Assembly: GCF_000308855.1 (NCBI RefSeq)
Contig: NZ_BAGM01000025.1
Span: 1 to 33,983 of the forward strand
Direction: 5' to 3'
DNA length: 33,983 nt
From: Nocardia veterana NBRC 100344
GTDB taxonomy: Bacteria > Actinomycetota > Actinomycetes > Mycobacteriales > Mycobacteriaceae
The notes under the pieces were generated by a model. It searched no databases, was not told where the DNA came from, and was given only the letters and a program-made list of their open reading frames with translations. The position numbers and the translations under genes are program-made. This document shows positions 17,637 through 26,138 of the stretch, piece after piece; the first letter of the stretch is position 1; each line of letters starts with the position of its first letter.

Positions 17637-17672
17637 GAAAGTGGCGGGGTCATGCTCGACCCCGCCACTTTC
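17637..17672. terminator. Strong terminator hairpin after esxT
   Basis: A perfect 15-bp stem, GAAAGTGGCGGGGTC (17637-17651) with GACCCCGCCACTTTC (17658-17672), closes a 6-base loop. It lies between the convergent esxT and lipoprotein genes, 25 bases after one and 41 after the other, and can act on both strands. Confidence 0.88.
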
Positions 17673-17713
17673 GTGTATTCGAAGACCATATCTATGGTGT
17701 TGAATCGAAGTCC

Positions 17714-19021
17714 TCACATACCCTGACTGTTCGCCAAGAGAGCATACTGGGCCGACGCACGCTGCTGCGCATCGTCCAATTGCCGACCCCACACGACAGC
17801 GACGTACTGGCGATATCGGATGGCGCAAGAAAATTGCCGGTAGTAGCCGTCCTCCGGTAGCTTGGCGCATTTCGAATCGGGTAGATTCCGAGGCTGCATT
17901 TGAGCGTCGGGTTGCTGTAGCAATTTTTCCCATGCGTCGCGTGCAGAGGCGACATCCGGACTTCGGTACAGTATGGCGCCGCCGTTGACATTCTTTGCTA
18001 TTTCTTTACCGGCAAATGCTTGCGTATTTGCTGTTCTATCATAGTTTGTTGAAATCGTGAGGTAAGCAGTCGATAGAGCGAACCGATCTATATGAATCGT
18101 AGCGAATAGTTTTTCAGCTGCAGCACGGTCCGATTGAAAGTGCAGGAATCCCTGTAATCCAAAGGTCGCCAGAGAATCCTTGTAAAAAGAGTAGGACTTG
18201 TCGGGGTTTATTATTCGCCTGACCATGCCGTCATCGGGAGGGCTGGACTTCACTACATCCTCCGGCGTTACTGGCTCGAGCTTGTCCAGCCTCGGCACCT
18301 GCTTGTCATAAGCCTTCTCTGCGAACGACGCAAGTTCTGGGGCTCCTCCTTCGGGCAGCTTTCCGAACAGCGCCACCACATAATTCCCGTGGGCTAGGAA
18401 AGAACCGAGGCTGGAAATTCCGGGCTGCCAATGCGAGTGGGCCTCCGGGTACTTATCGAGAGTAATCGGTCGATTCGTTTCCCTGGCTGCATCGAAGTCC
18501 GCTTGCTCGATTTCCGTCGCTGCACGGGACGCTGATTCTTTCGAGGGAAATTGCATGACGACGAGGGTGAGCATGGTCGCTGCGGACAGCGTCTTACCTG
18601 TGCGGTCGGGTTCGTGGTCACTGCTGCCGGAGGAGAAGCCGTACAGCATATGGTTTCGAATAGCTGCCGCGGCGCTGTCTCTGGCTAGTATCAATGATAA
18701 GGTGTCAACCGCAATCGCAGGGTCGTCGAGTTCTGGAACAATCGATTCAGCGCTTGTTCCGAATTTGAGCTTCGGGTCGATATCCAGCCCGGTGGCCATG
18801 TTATCGGCCAGTCGCATCGCAGCCAGCTCAGCACCGTTGTTGTACGAATGTCCGTATTCCTTGTATGTATCGATGGGTTCGATCGGGTACTGCCCGGTAT
18901 CGAGGTGGCGGACATCGATTTCTCCCGCTGTGGGTAATCCAGGCTCGATTGCTCCGCACCCGGTAGTTATGAGCAGAAACGCGATCGACAAAAGAGTTCG
19001 TAAGTTCTTATTTCTCACCAT
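17714..19021 (-). CDS. DUF7373-type lipoprotein, subtype A (last of the array)
   Basis: A 435-residue predicted lipoprotein with lipobox LITTGC (acylated Cys22). The mature part begins EIDVRHLDTGQY, the family hallmark. Subtype A features are AAMRLAD, HMLYGFSSGS, KYPEAHSHWQPG and FLAHGNYVV. Near the C-terminus two cysteines (SKCAKL and FSCAIRY) probably form a disulfide, followed by YRQYVAVV and the ending QRASAQYALLANS. The family looks like Nocardia-enriched DUF7373; its function is unknown. It lies 28 bases after the subtype B gene at 19050-20270. Base composition is unusually AT-rich: line 18001-18060 has 22 G/C of 60, against 45 of 60 at 24001-24060. Confidence 0.83.
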   Translation of the reverse strand: MVRNKNLRTLLSIAFLLITTGCGAIEPGLPTAGEIDVRHLDTGQYPIEPIDTYKEYGHSYNNGAELAAMRLADNMATGLDIDPKLKFGTSAESIVPELDDPAIAVDTLSLILARDSAAAAIRNHMLYGFSSGSSDHEPDRTGKTLSAATMLTLVVMQFPSKESASRAATEIEQADFDAARETNRPITLDKYPEAHSHWQPGISSLGSFLAHGNYVVALFGKLPEGGAPELASFAEKAYDKQVPRLDKLEPVTPEDVVKSSPPDDGMVRRIINPDKSYSFYKDSLATFGLQGFLHFQSDRAAAEKLFATIHIDRFALSTAYLTISTNYDRTANTQAFAGKEIAKNVNGGAILYRSPDVASARDAWEKLLQQPDAQMQPRNLPDSKCAKLPEDGYYRQFSCAIRYRQYVAVVWGRQLDDAQQRASAQYALLANSQGM

Positions 19022-19049
19022 AGACCTCGGTTCCTCAGAATGCCCGGTT

Positions 19050-20270
19050 CTACTTGGAATTCTCCAGTATGGCGTACTGGGCGGAAGTCCTCTGCTGGAT
19101 ATCTATGAGCTGAGCGGACGAGATCTCGGCCACGTAATTGTTGTACCTAACGAAACATTGATAGCGAAATCTCGCGTACTCATCGGCGCGGTACTCGTAG
19201 CATCGCGCTATCGGAAGATTCTTCGGTGGATCGATCAAGCGGTATACTTTTCCCAACGCGGAATGTGCGTCTAATATCTTTTGGGCAGACGCCGCGTCCT
19301 TGGCCCGATAGAGTCTTGCTCCGTTGTAAGCCATCCAGTCCATCCCGGCCTCGGCGAAGAGCTTCGCGTCATTGTCGGGATCCCGCGAAAGATGCAGGGC
19401 GCCGTGCCGGTCGTAGAATCCCGGCGCATCTGTCCAGTTATCGGTCGGTGAGCGCCGCAATGTCCGACCGAGGATATCCTCGTGGTCTACCGGTATCGAC
19501 TCGAGCTTATCGGACGGCGTCGGCGTGAAATTCTGCATCTGCGTGCTGACCACAGTCATGGTCTTCGTGGTCAGCGCGATCAGCTTGCTGAGTTCGATGT
19601 TGTGGAGGCTGTTTCCGAGTCGGTCCGAAATCCTCGCGTGGATAACGAACCTCCCGGCGGCCTTGAACGACTCGAGCCCTCCGTCGTAAGTGGTCCAGGC
19701 CAAGATATCGGGATGGCCGTCGACTACTACGGGACCGCGGGGGAATGTATCGCCAGCGAATTGTAGATGTTTTTGTACGTCCTGTTCTCTTTCATAGAGC
19801 GCTCGTGCCGCCTGCGAGGCAGAGCTCTCGTCGGTGAAGAGCAGAACCGAGTACGCGATACTTTGAGCGATGCGTGAATCGTATTCGGATCTTCCCCAGG
19901 TATAGAATCCGACGGTAAAACCCTTCGCATCCTCCTCGAAATGATCCGAGCGGATGCCGGCTATTCCAGGATCGATCCATGCGTAGGTGCTGTTATCTTC
20001 GTGGCCTGTCTGGTACCTGAACAGGGGATCGATTTCCATCGCAAGGGGAGCTATACTCGCCAGCCGCTGGCCTTCCACTATTCTGGCGCGTGTCGGGTTC
20101 GGGCTCCCCACTTTTCCGGGGGTGGTGTTGAAACTGCCGGTATCGAGCAAACGGACATCGATTTGTGGTGAAGGAGCGGCCGCCGGAGAATCGGCTGAAT
20201 TGGTACTGCATGCGACCGTAATGCCTAAGAATGCGGTCAGTGCCGGTACGAGCAGAGTTGTCTTTCGCAA
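19050..20270 (-). CDS. DUF7373-type lipoprotein, subtype B
   Basis: A 406-residue predicted lipoprotein with lipobox TVAC (Cys21). The start must be TTG 20270: an in-frame stop lies three codons upstream and GGGGAGG is just before it. The mature part begins IDVRLLDTGSF. Subtype B features shared with the gene at 23285 are a GSPNP/GTPKNP segment, EGQRLASIAPLAMEIDP, TPSDKLESIPVDHEDILGRTL and SAQKILDAHSALG. The conserved cysteine pair is ARCYEY and YQCFVRY, and the C-terminus is QRTSAQYAILENS. Unlike subtype A it lacks the AHxHW motif, having GHPDILAWTTY instead. The function is unknown. It lies downstream of the kinase gene and may also have its own promoter. Confidence 0.82.
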   Translation of the reverse strand: MRKTTLLVPALTAFLGITVACSTNSADSPAAAPSPQIDVRLLDTGSFNTTPGKVGSPNPTRARIVEGQRLASIAPLAMEIDPLFRYQTGHEDNSTYAWIDPGIAGIRSDHFEEDAKGFTVGFYTWGRSEYDSRIAQSIAYSVLLFTDESSASQAARALYEREQDVQKHLQFAGDTFPRGPVVVDGHPDILAWTTYDGGLESFKAAGRFVIHARISDRLGNSLHNIELSKLIALTTKTMTVVSTQMQNFTPTPSDKLESIPVDHEDILGRTLRRSPTDNWTDAPGFYDRHGALHLSRDPDNDAKLFAEAGMDWMAYNGARLYRAKDAASAQKILDAHSALGKVYRLIDPPKNLPIARCYEYRADEYARFRYQCFVRYNNYVAEISSAQLIDIQQRTSAQYAILENSK

Positions 20271-20293
20271 AGCCCTCCCCTAATATTCGCGTG

Positions 20294-20299
20294 ATCATA
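20294..20299 (-). promoter_or_regulatory. Candidate -10 element for the 19050-20270 lipoprotein
   Basis: On the minus strand TATGAT matches the -10 consensus TATAAT at 5 of 6 positions, about 24 bases upstream of the TTG start and ahead of the GGGGAGG site. No good -35 is seen at 16-18 bases. It would give the last two lipoproteins a promoter separate from the kinase. Confidence 0.4.
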
Positions 20300-20350
20300 T
20301 CGGCACGAGCCCGTTTCCGATAGCGTGGACCTGCACAGCGGTGTGGCCGG

Positions 20351-21964
20351 TCACCTCACCCGGTCGTGCAGTAGTGGTACGAGTTTGGTCAGCATGACTG
20401 TGTCCGAATTGGAGCCCCAATTACGCAACGCGGCGACAGCTGCTGGGTCGTCCAGAGGAACTACGGTGGCACGGGAATTCGACAGCTGATATGGCAGTCC
20501 GAGTAGCCCGCCGCCGCCGGCATTCTTATCGCTACGAACAGCCAGAACGAAACTGTCGTCGCTGAACTTGAACGCGTCGTAGTCGGTATCCGAAATCGGC
20601 CGTGGTGAGGGTTCGTCACCCTTTTTCGGATAATTGAGGTTGTATACGAATCCCAATTCCTCGAGGAACTTCGCTTGCGGTGTTCCGTCGAGGTAAATCG
20701 CTAACTTGTCGTCATTCGTGACGTCGACGATCGTGATAGTTTTACCCGCGAAGGCTGGATTCGCCTCTCTCGCTTGGGCAACCGACGTGAACGGGGCGGC
20801 TGAGGTCGAGGTTGCCGCGGACGCCGAGGTTGTCGGCGCCCCCGTTCCGCCCGAACTTCCCTGCGTGGCCCAGATTCCGATGCCGGCGGCCAACGCGATG
20901 GCGACGATCGCTCCCACTCCGCCGAGCAGTAATGGCTTGCGGCTCTTGGGTTTCGGTTCGAGGAGTTGGGAGAGGTTCGTGTCGGAGGGATGGCTTGGTC
21001 GGGTCTGGATGCCGGACTGGGTTTGGTGGGGGAGCTGGGTTCGGGGGTCGGTCGGAGGCCGGGGGTCGAAGACCTGGATGGGGTAGGTGGGGGAGGTGGT
21101 GGTGCGGATGGGGTTGTGGCCGGGGGTGAGGGCGTTGGCGGCGGCGTCGGTGAGCTCGCGGCAGCTGGCGAAGCGGTCGGCGGGGTTCTTGGCGAGAGCG
21201 CGGGCGAAGACGTGATCGATTGCCGGCGGGAGGCCGGAGTTCACGGCGGTTGCGCGGGGCGGCGGCTCGTACAGGTGCCCCATCATGACCATCGCCGGTT
21301 GTGTTGCGGGATAAGGGTTTTGACCGGTGATCAGCTTGTACAGGGCGCAGCCGAGGCTGTAGATGTCGGCGCGGCTGTCCACCGGCATGCCCTGCAGCTG
21401 TTCGGGCGGGGCGTAGGCGATGGTGGCGACGAAGCTGCCGGTTTGGGTGAGCTCGGTGGCGTCGTCGGTGGACTTTGCGACACCGAAATCGGTGAGCAGG
21501 ACGCGTTCTTCGTCGTCGCCCTCGCGCGCGGACAGCAGGAAGTTGGCCGGTTTGATGTCGCGATGCAGCAGGCCGCGCCGATGCGCGTAGTCGAGGCCCT
21601 TGCCGACTTCGGTGACGATGCGCAGCGCGCGCAGCGGCGTCATCGCATGGGGGTCGCGCGCCAATTCGGCCGAGGCATCGGTGCCGTCGACGTACTGCAT
21701 GGCGATCCACAACTGGCCGTGTTCTTCACCGCGGTTGTAGACCGAGACGATATTCGGATGATCCAGGCCGGCGGCGAGATTGGCCTCGCGTTCGAAGCGG
21801 CCGCGGAATTCGGCGTTCGCGGACAGTTCGCCGCTCAGCACCTTGATGGCGTCCATTCGCGGCAGGCTGGGATGTTTGGCGAGATAGACCGTTCCCATAC
21901 CGCCGGCGCCCAGCACGCGAACGATCCGATACCCACCGACGATGGTGCCGGGACTCATCACCAT
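20351..21964 (-). CDS. Membrane Ser/Thr protein kinase, PknB-like
   Basis: A 537-residue transmembrane Hanks-type kinase. The cytoplasmic kinase domain (about residues 11-275) has the glycine loop GAGGMG (19-24), catalytic Lys41, HRD (135-137, in HRDIKPANFLL), DFG (159-161) and APPEQL. The activation loop has Thr173 and Thr175, where PknB is autophosphorylated. A Pro-rich juxtamembrane stretch (280-340) leads to one transmembrane helix (345-367). The outer domain (about 395-537) has no PASTA repeats and is not one I recognise; it may sense an envelope ligand. I prefer ATG 21964 because AGGAG lies 10 bases upstream; ATG 21958 is possible. It lies between two lipoprotein genes on the same strand, 76 and 80 bases away. 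Confidence 0.92.
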   Translation of the reverse strand: MVMSPGTIVGGYRIVRVLGAGGMGTVYLAKHPSLPRMDAIKVLSGELSANAEFRGRFEREANLAAGLDHPNIVSVYNRGEEHGQLWIAMQYVDGTDASAELARDPHAMTPLRALRIVTEVGKGLDYAHRRGLLHRDIKPANFLLSAREGDDEERVLLTDFGVAKSTDDATELTQTGSFVATIAYAPPEQLQGMPVDSRADIYSLGCALYKLITGQNPYPATQPAMVMMGHLYEPPPRATAVNSGLPPAIDHVFARALAKNPADRFASCRELTDAAANALTPGHNPIRTTTSPTYPIQVFDPRPPTDPRTQLPHQTQSGIQTRPSHPSDTNLSQLLEPKPKSRKPLLLGGVGAIVAIALAAGIGIWATQGSSGGTGAPTTSASAATSTSAAPFTSVAQAREANPAFAGKTITIVDVTNDDKLAIYLDGTPQAKFLEELGFVYNLNYPKKGDEPSPRPISDTDYDAFKFSDDSFVLAVRSDKNAGGGGLLGLPYQLSNSRATVVPLDDPAAVAALRNWGSNSDTVMLTKLVPLLHDRVR

Positions 21965-22040
21965 CAGTAACAAACTCCTGGTCGTTCGGTGGGCCGCGTA
22001 CTGCCGCGGAGCTTACTGGACTGCGAGGTGAGGGGTCGAG

Positions 22041-23288
22041 TCACGGCTGCCACTGACTGTTGGCGAACAACGCGTACTGCGCGGCCGCGCGCTGGTGGAC
22101 GTCGACCAGCTGATTCGAGGTCACATAGCCGACGTAATTGCGGTAGGCGACGATGCAGGTATAGCGCTTGGGTCCGCCGAAACCGGTCTCCCGGCCGGTG
22201 TTTTCGACGCACGTCGAAGCCGGCACCTTGGGCACCGGGTCGACCGCGGGGCCACCGCCCTGGAAGGTGATGCGGTCGGTAACGGCCTTCTTGGCCGCGT
22301 CGGCATCGTCGGTCCGGAGGACCAGGGCGTCGGCGGTCTTGGCGAATTCGTTGGCCTTCAATGCGGCGACGCTCTGCGCGGCGATCTTGCGGTCGGGCAT
22401 GTAGTGCAGAACCGCGTGCGGGCCGAACACGCCGTTGTCGTCACCGTATTGGGGTCGACCCGTCTGGCCGGTGTTGAGCGCGCGGCTGAGCAGGTAATCC
22501 GGATCCCAGGGAAGTTTGACCGTGTCCTCGTCGGTGATCGGCGGCAACCGGTCCAGCAGCGGAAACTCGGTGTCCAGAGCCTTTTCGGTGAGGGCGGTGA
22601 GGCTGTTCAGATCGGGAGCCGGGGTGAGAGCCAGGACCGACACGACATAGGAGCCGTGCGCGAGGAAGGACCGGATCGACGGTGTTCCGGGTCGCCAATG
22701 AGCATGCGCGTCGGGGTATTTGGCGAGGGGGACGGGCTGGTTCTGATCCTTGTAGAGAGCGAAATCGGTGTTGAAGAAGTCGGTGGCGGCACGCGCGGCG
22801 CCGGCGGCGTCGTTGAACTGCATCACCGACAGGGCGAGCACCGTCGAGCTGGGCTTCTCGGGTTTCGGCCAGCCGGAGAAGCCCCAGCCCGAATCCTTGT
22901 CGCTACCCGCGGTCGAGAAGCCGTACAGCATGGTGTCGCGTTTGGCGGTCGCCACCATCTCGGCACCGTCGCCGATCGCGTCGGCCAGGACACCGGCGGA
23001 GAAGCTCCCGACCTTCTCGCGTTTCGTCAGGCGAGGGTCGACCTGATCCGCGGTCACCACGTAGTCCGCCAGACGCATCCCGGCGGCCTGGGGCGCGTTG
23101 ACGAAACCCGGACGGAAATCGACATGGATGTCGAGCGGGCGCACGTCGTAACTGCCGACATCGAGGGTGCGTACATCGATTTCCGACGGTCCGGCCCAGC
23201 CGCCGATCGTCGCACCACATCCCGTCACTGCGAACAGACCGCCCAGACAGGTGAGGACGGCCGCCATCCGGCCCAGACGCCCGATCAT
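22041..23288 (-). CDS. DUF7373-type lipoprotein, subtype A
   Basis: A 415-residue predicted lipoprotein with lipobox AVTGC (Cys24). The mature part begins EIDVRTLDVGSYDVRPLD. Subtype A motifs are GMRLADYVV, DTMLYGFSTAGSD, KYPDAHAHWRPG and FLAHGSYVV, close to the gene at 17714. The cysteine pair is STCVEN and YTCIVAY, followed by YRNYVGYV, and the end is QRAAAQYALFANS. The start ATG 23288 overlaps the stop of the upstream lipoprotein in an ATGA junction, so the two are translationally coupled. The function is unknown. The kinase gene follows 76 bases downstream. Confidence 0.85.
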   Translation of the reverse strand: MIGRLGRMAAVLTCLGGLFAVTGCGATIGGWAGPSEIDVRTLDVGSYDVRPLDIHVDFRPGFVNAPQAAGMRLADYVVTADQVDPRLTKREKVGSFSAGVLADAIGDGAEMVATAKRDTMLYGFSTAGSDKDSGWGFSGWPKPEKPSSTVLALSVMQFNDAAGAARAATDFFNTDFALYKDQNQPVPLAKYPDAHAHWRPGTPSIRSFLAHGSYVVSVLALTPAPDLNSLTALTEKALDTEFPLLDRLPPITDEDTVKLPWDPDYLLSRALNTGQTGRPQYGDDNGVFGPHAVLHYMPDRKIAAQSVAALKANEFAKTADALVLRTDDADAAKKAVTDRITFQGGGPAVDPVPKVPASTCVENTGRETGFGGPKRYTCIVAYRNYVGYVTSNQLVDVHQRAAAQYALFANSQWQP

Positions 23289-24493
23289 TTCTTGTCCGCC
23301 TTCACCAGGATGGCGTACTGCGCCGAAATGCGCTGTTGCGCGTCGAGTAATTGCTCGCCCCAGGCCAGGGAGGCGTAGCGGCCGTAATACACCGAACAGT
23401 AGAAGCGCACCGCCAACTTTTCCTTGCCGTCGTACTCGCGGCATTTCGCGACGGGCAGGTTCTTCGGTCCGGTGGCCGCCTTGAAGTGTTTCGCGGAACC
23501 GCCGAGTTGGTCGCGAACATCCTTGGCTGCGGCAGCATCCCGGGCGCGGTAGACGTGGGTACCGTAATCGGCGAACCGATCGACCCCGTCGGCCTGATAC
23601 CACTTGCGGGATTCACCCGGGTCCGAGCTGAAGGCGAGGCCGGTATAGCCGGTGTAGGCGCCGGGCGGATTGAGCCATTCCCCCTCGGCCTCCTTGGGCC
23701 GGATCATGGTGCGGCCGAGCATTCCGTCGATATCCATCGGCTGATCCATCAACTTGTCCGGTGGGGTCGGCCGGTACTTCGCCAGCGCCGGCACCACCGT
23801 GTCCAGGCTGCGCGTGGCGCGGGCGACCAGATCCGGAAGGTCGACCCGGCCGAACCAGTTCTTGGCCTGGTCGTAGACCGAGATGTAGACGACCAGGCGG
23901 CCGGCGGGATACCAGACGTTGATGGCCTGCTTCCCCGGAACCCAATGCGCATGAGCCTGGGGATAATTGGGGATCGCGACGGCCTGAGTCTGCGGATCGC
24001 GGCCGAAATCGCGTCGTTCCAGCGCCGCGGCGACCTCCGTGGCGCGCTGCTCGGTCGGCAAGATCATCGCCGCATCGACCAGTTCGATACCCAGATTGTC
24101 CGGGTCGTTGCGGCCGTAGTTGACGAACCCGCTGATCAGATCCGGCGCGTCCTCGCTGAAGTGGGTCACGTCGGTGAAATCTTTCATCGCCGACATCTTG
24201 GGATCGATGAAGACCAGCGTGTTCAGCGCGCCGGTGTGGACGAACGCCGGATCGATGTCCATCGGCAGGGGCAAGAAGTTGCCCAACCGTTCGGCCTCCA
24301 TCATCGCGGCCTGGAAGGGGTTCTTCGGCGTGCCCATATCCCGCGGATTCGCGTCGTAGGGACCGACATCCAGGGCGGCGAGGTCGATGGTCGGTTCGGG
24401 CGGCGGCGCGGGGGCCGGATCGGAGCCGCATCCGCTCGCGGCCAGTGCCACCGCGGCCGCGGCAGCAGCCAGCAAACGCACGGATCCTCGCAT
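23285..24493 (-). CDS. DUF7373-type lipoprotein, subtype B
   Basis: A 402-residue predicted lipoprotein with lipobox AASGC (Cys22). ATG 24493 is chosen for its GGGAGGGG site and because the signal peptide starts there. A Pro-rich linker precedes IDLAALDVGPYDANPRD. Subtype B motifs are EAERLGNFLPLPMDIDPAF and TPPDKLMDQPMDIDGMLGRTM, close to the gene at 19050. It also has NYPQAHAHWVPG, the AHxHW box otherwise seen in subtype A. The cysteine pair is AKCREY and FYCSVYY, and the end is QQRISAQYAIL. It is coupled to the following subtype A gene through a 4-base overlap. The function is unknown. Confidence 0.85.
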   Translation of the reverse strand: MRGSVRLLAAAAAAVALAASGCGSDPAPAPPPEPTIDLAALDVGPYDANPRDMGTPKNPFQAAMMEAERLGNFLPLPMDIDPAFVHTGALNTLVFIDPKMSAMKDFTDVTHFSEDAPDLISGFVNYGRNDPDNLGIELVDAAMILPTEQRATEVAAALERRDFGRDPQTQAVAIPNYPQAHAHWVPGKQAINVWYPAGRLVVYISVYDQAKNWFGRVDLPDLVARATRSLDTVVPALAKYRPTPPDKLMDQPMDIDGMLGRTMIRPKEAEGEWLNPPGAYTGYTGLAFSSDPGESRKWYQADGVDRFADYGTHVYRARDAAAAKDVRDQLGGSAKHFKAATGPKNLPVAKCREYDGKEKLAVRFYCSVYYGRYASLAWGEQLLDAQQRISAQYAILVKADKK

Positions 24494-24630
24494 ATTCCCC
24501 TCCCACAGGCTCGACGCCGGCGAGCACGCGTGCTGCTGCGTCGACGCTGCGAAGAAGATAGCACCCACCTCCGACGGGCGGCGGTCGACCGGCGGCCCCG
24601 CAGTGGTGACCGATCACCCCGACCGGCGCG

Positions 24631-26028
24631 TTACCGGGCGATCTCCAGCTCCGCGACGAACTTCTCACAGACGGTGGCCATCGGCTCCCAGCTACCGGTC
24701 GGGTACTGGCAGCCGATGCTGACCTGAATGCCCGAATCCACCAGGACCTGCCACCGCACGGTCGTCCCGTCGCCCGGATACTCCTCGTAGGACGAGCCCG
24801 GGCGCCCGCCGAAAACGACATCGCGCCGCAGCGGTCCGACGGTCCCCGGCGGTCGGGCGGCGATCTGCGCCGTCAGGGCAGCGGCCACCTCGTCGCCTGC
24901 CAGACCCGGCGGGAGCGATTTCTGGACGAGCGAAATCCGTTCGCGCGCACCGTCGTCCGGCACGAAGTCGGCCCGATTGTCGCTGCGGAGGGTGCCGTGC
25001 CACGCCCGCGGCACCCGGGCCCGCACGCGGCCGAAGGTCTGCGCGGGTGCGGCGGGCGCGCTCGTCGCACCCGCGCCGGTGGGCGCCGCGGTGGTCGCGG
25101 TGCCGCCGGAACGTGTCAGCACCAGCGCCGCGGCGACCGCGAGGAGGATCACGCCGAGCGATGCCGCGGCGCCCAGCAGCAATCGCTTGCGGCGCTGCGT
25201 CGGTGGGCGGCTCGCCGCCGCGTGCTGGTGCAGCGATCCCACCCACTGGGTGGCCGGTTGGGCTGGTGGCGTCGCGGCGGGTACCGCGGGCCCTCCTCGC
25301 AGCAGGTCCACGCCCGACATCGTGCGCAGATCGACGCCGAAGCCGTAGCGCTGGGTGAGTTGTTCCCGCATCGCCGCCACCGTCCCGGGGTCCGAAATCC
25401 CGAGCACGACGAAGTAGGTGGGTTTGCGACCCCCGAGCAGCCGGTCGACGACGTCGACGACTGCCGCCACCCCGCGTCCCTCGGCGAGATCCGCGGTGCC
25501 GACGGTCGGTTCGTATTCGCAGGCCTCGATCCAGGTTTCGGTACCCGAGCGCCCCGCCAGCGTCACCGTCGTGGTCAGCGGATTCGCTTCGACGACCGCG
25601 ATACGCTGCTGCTGCGAGGTGCTCGCGGACAGTTTCGCCACCCGCAGTGCCAGCGGCTCGACCGCGACGTCGGCGACGAGGCGGCGCGCTCCGGCCTCGA
25701 GCGCCGCTCGCCGCCGTGTACCCCACTCCGAGGGGCCGACGACGGTGAGCTTCCGGCACGGTTCGGCCAGGCGCAGATTCGTCAGCACCGCACCGAAGAC
25801 GGCGGCGAAGGCATCGGCCGGAGTCGGCAACATCGGCACCACCGCGATGCGATCGGCCGCGGCCAGCCGGACCACCGAGACGGCGGGACTCGGCGGCTGA
25901 AGTGGTTCGCCCACGATCAGGTTCGTGCCGTCGCTGGCGGGCACCACCGAGGGCGCGCCGTCCCAATGGGTGGATTCGCTACGGGCCCACACCCGGCTGT
26001 CGGTCAGGATCAGATCGACCGTGGACAT
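24631..26028 (-). CDS. Type VII secretion-associated protein, Rv3446c-like
   Basis: A 465-residue protein resembling Rv3446c of M. tuberculosis ESX-4 (TIGR03931-type C-terminal domain). The N-terminal half (about residues 1-250) looks like a degenerate Hsp70/actin-type fold: VVGPSEWGTRRRAALEAGA resembles the actinobacterial Hsp70 segment with a conserved Trp and Arg run, and IAVVEANPLTTTVTLAG is a strand pair of that fold. A basic stretch (QRRKRLLLG) leads into one transmembrane helix (about 284-307). An outer domain of about 130 residues follows, with WHGTLRSDNRADFVPDD, RRDVVFGGRPGSSYEEYPG and a Cys pair (GCQYP, VCEKF). A role in ESX-4 assembly is inferred from gene context. It sits inside the lipoprotein array. 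Confidence 0.8.
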   Translation of the reverse strand: MSTVDLILTDSRVWARSESTHWDGAPSVVPASDGTNLIVGEPLQPPSPAVSVVRLAAADRIAVVPMLPTPADAFAAVFGAVLTNLRLAEPCRKLTVVGPSEWGTRRRAALEAGARRLVADVAVEPLALRVAKLSASTSQQQRIAVVEANPLTTTVTLAGRSGTETWIEACEYEPTVGTADLAEGRGVAAVVDVVDRLLGGRKPTYFVVLGISDPGTVAAMREQLTQRYGFGVDLRTMSGVDLLRGGPAVPAATPPAQPATQWVGSLHQHAAASRPPTQRRKRLLLGAAASLGVILLAVAAALVLTRSGGTATTAAPTGAGATSAPAAPAQTFGRVRARVPRAWHGTLRSDNRADFVPDDGARERISLVQKSLPPGLAGDEVAAALTAQIAARPPGTVGPLRRDVVFGGRPGSSYEEYPGDGTTVRWQVLVDSGIQVSIGCQYPTGSWEPMATVCEKFVAELEIAR

Positions 26029-26138
26029 CAGTCGGGCATCCGGATTCTCGCGACGAACGGCACGGCCTCCCCTTCCAGGCTGGTTCTCGCGGCATAGTAC
26101 TCCACCGGCCGCAGGCCCTGGTGACGCCGCGGAGTTGC

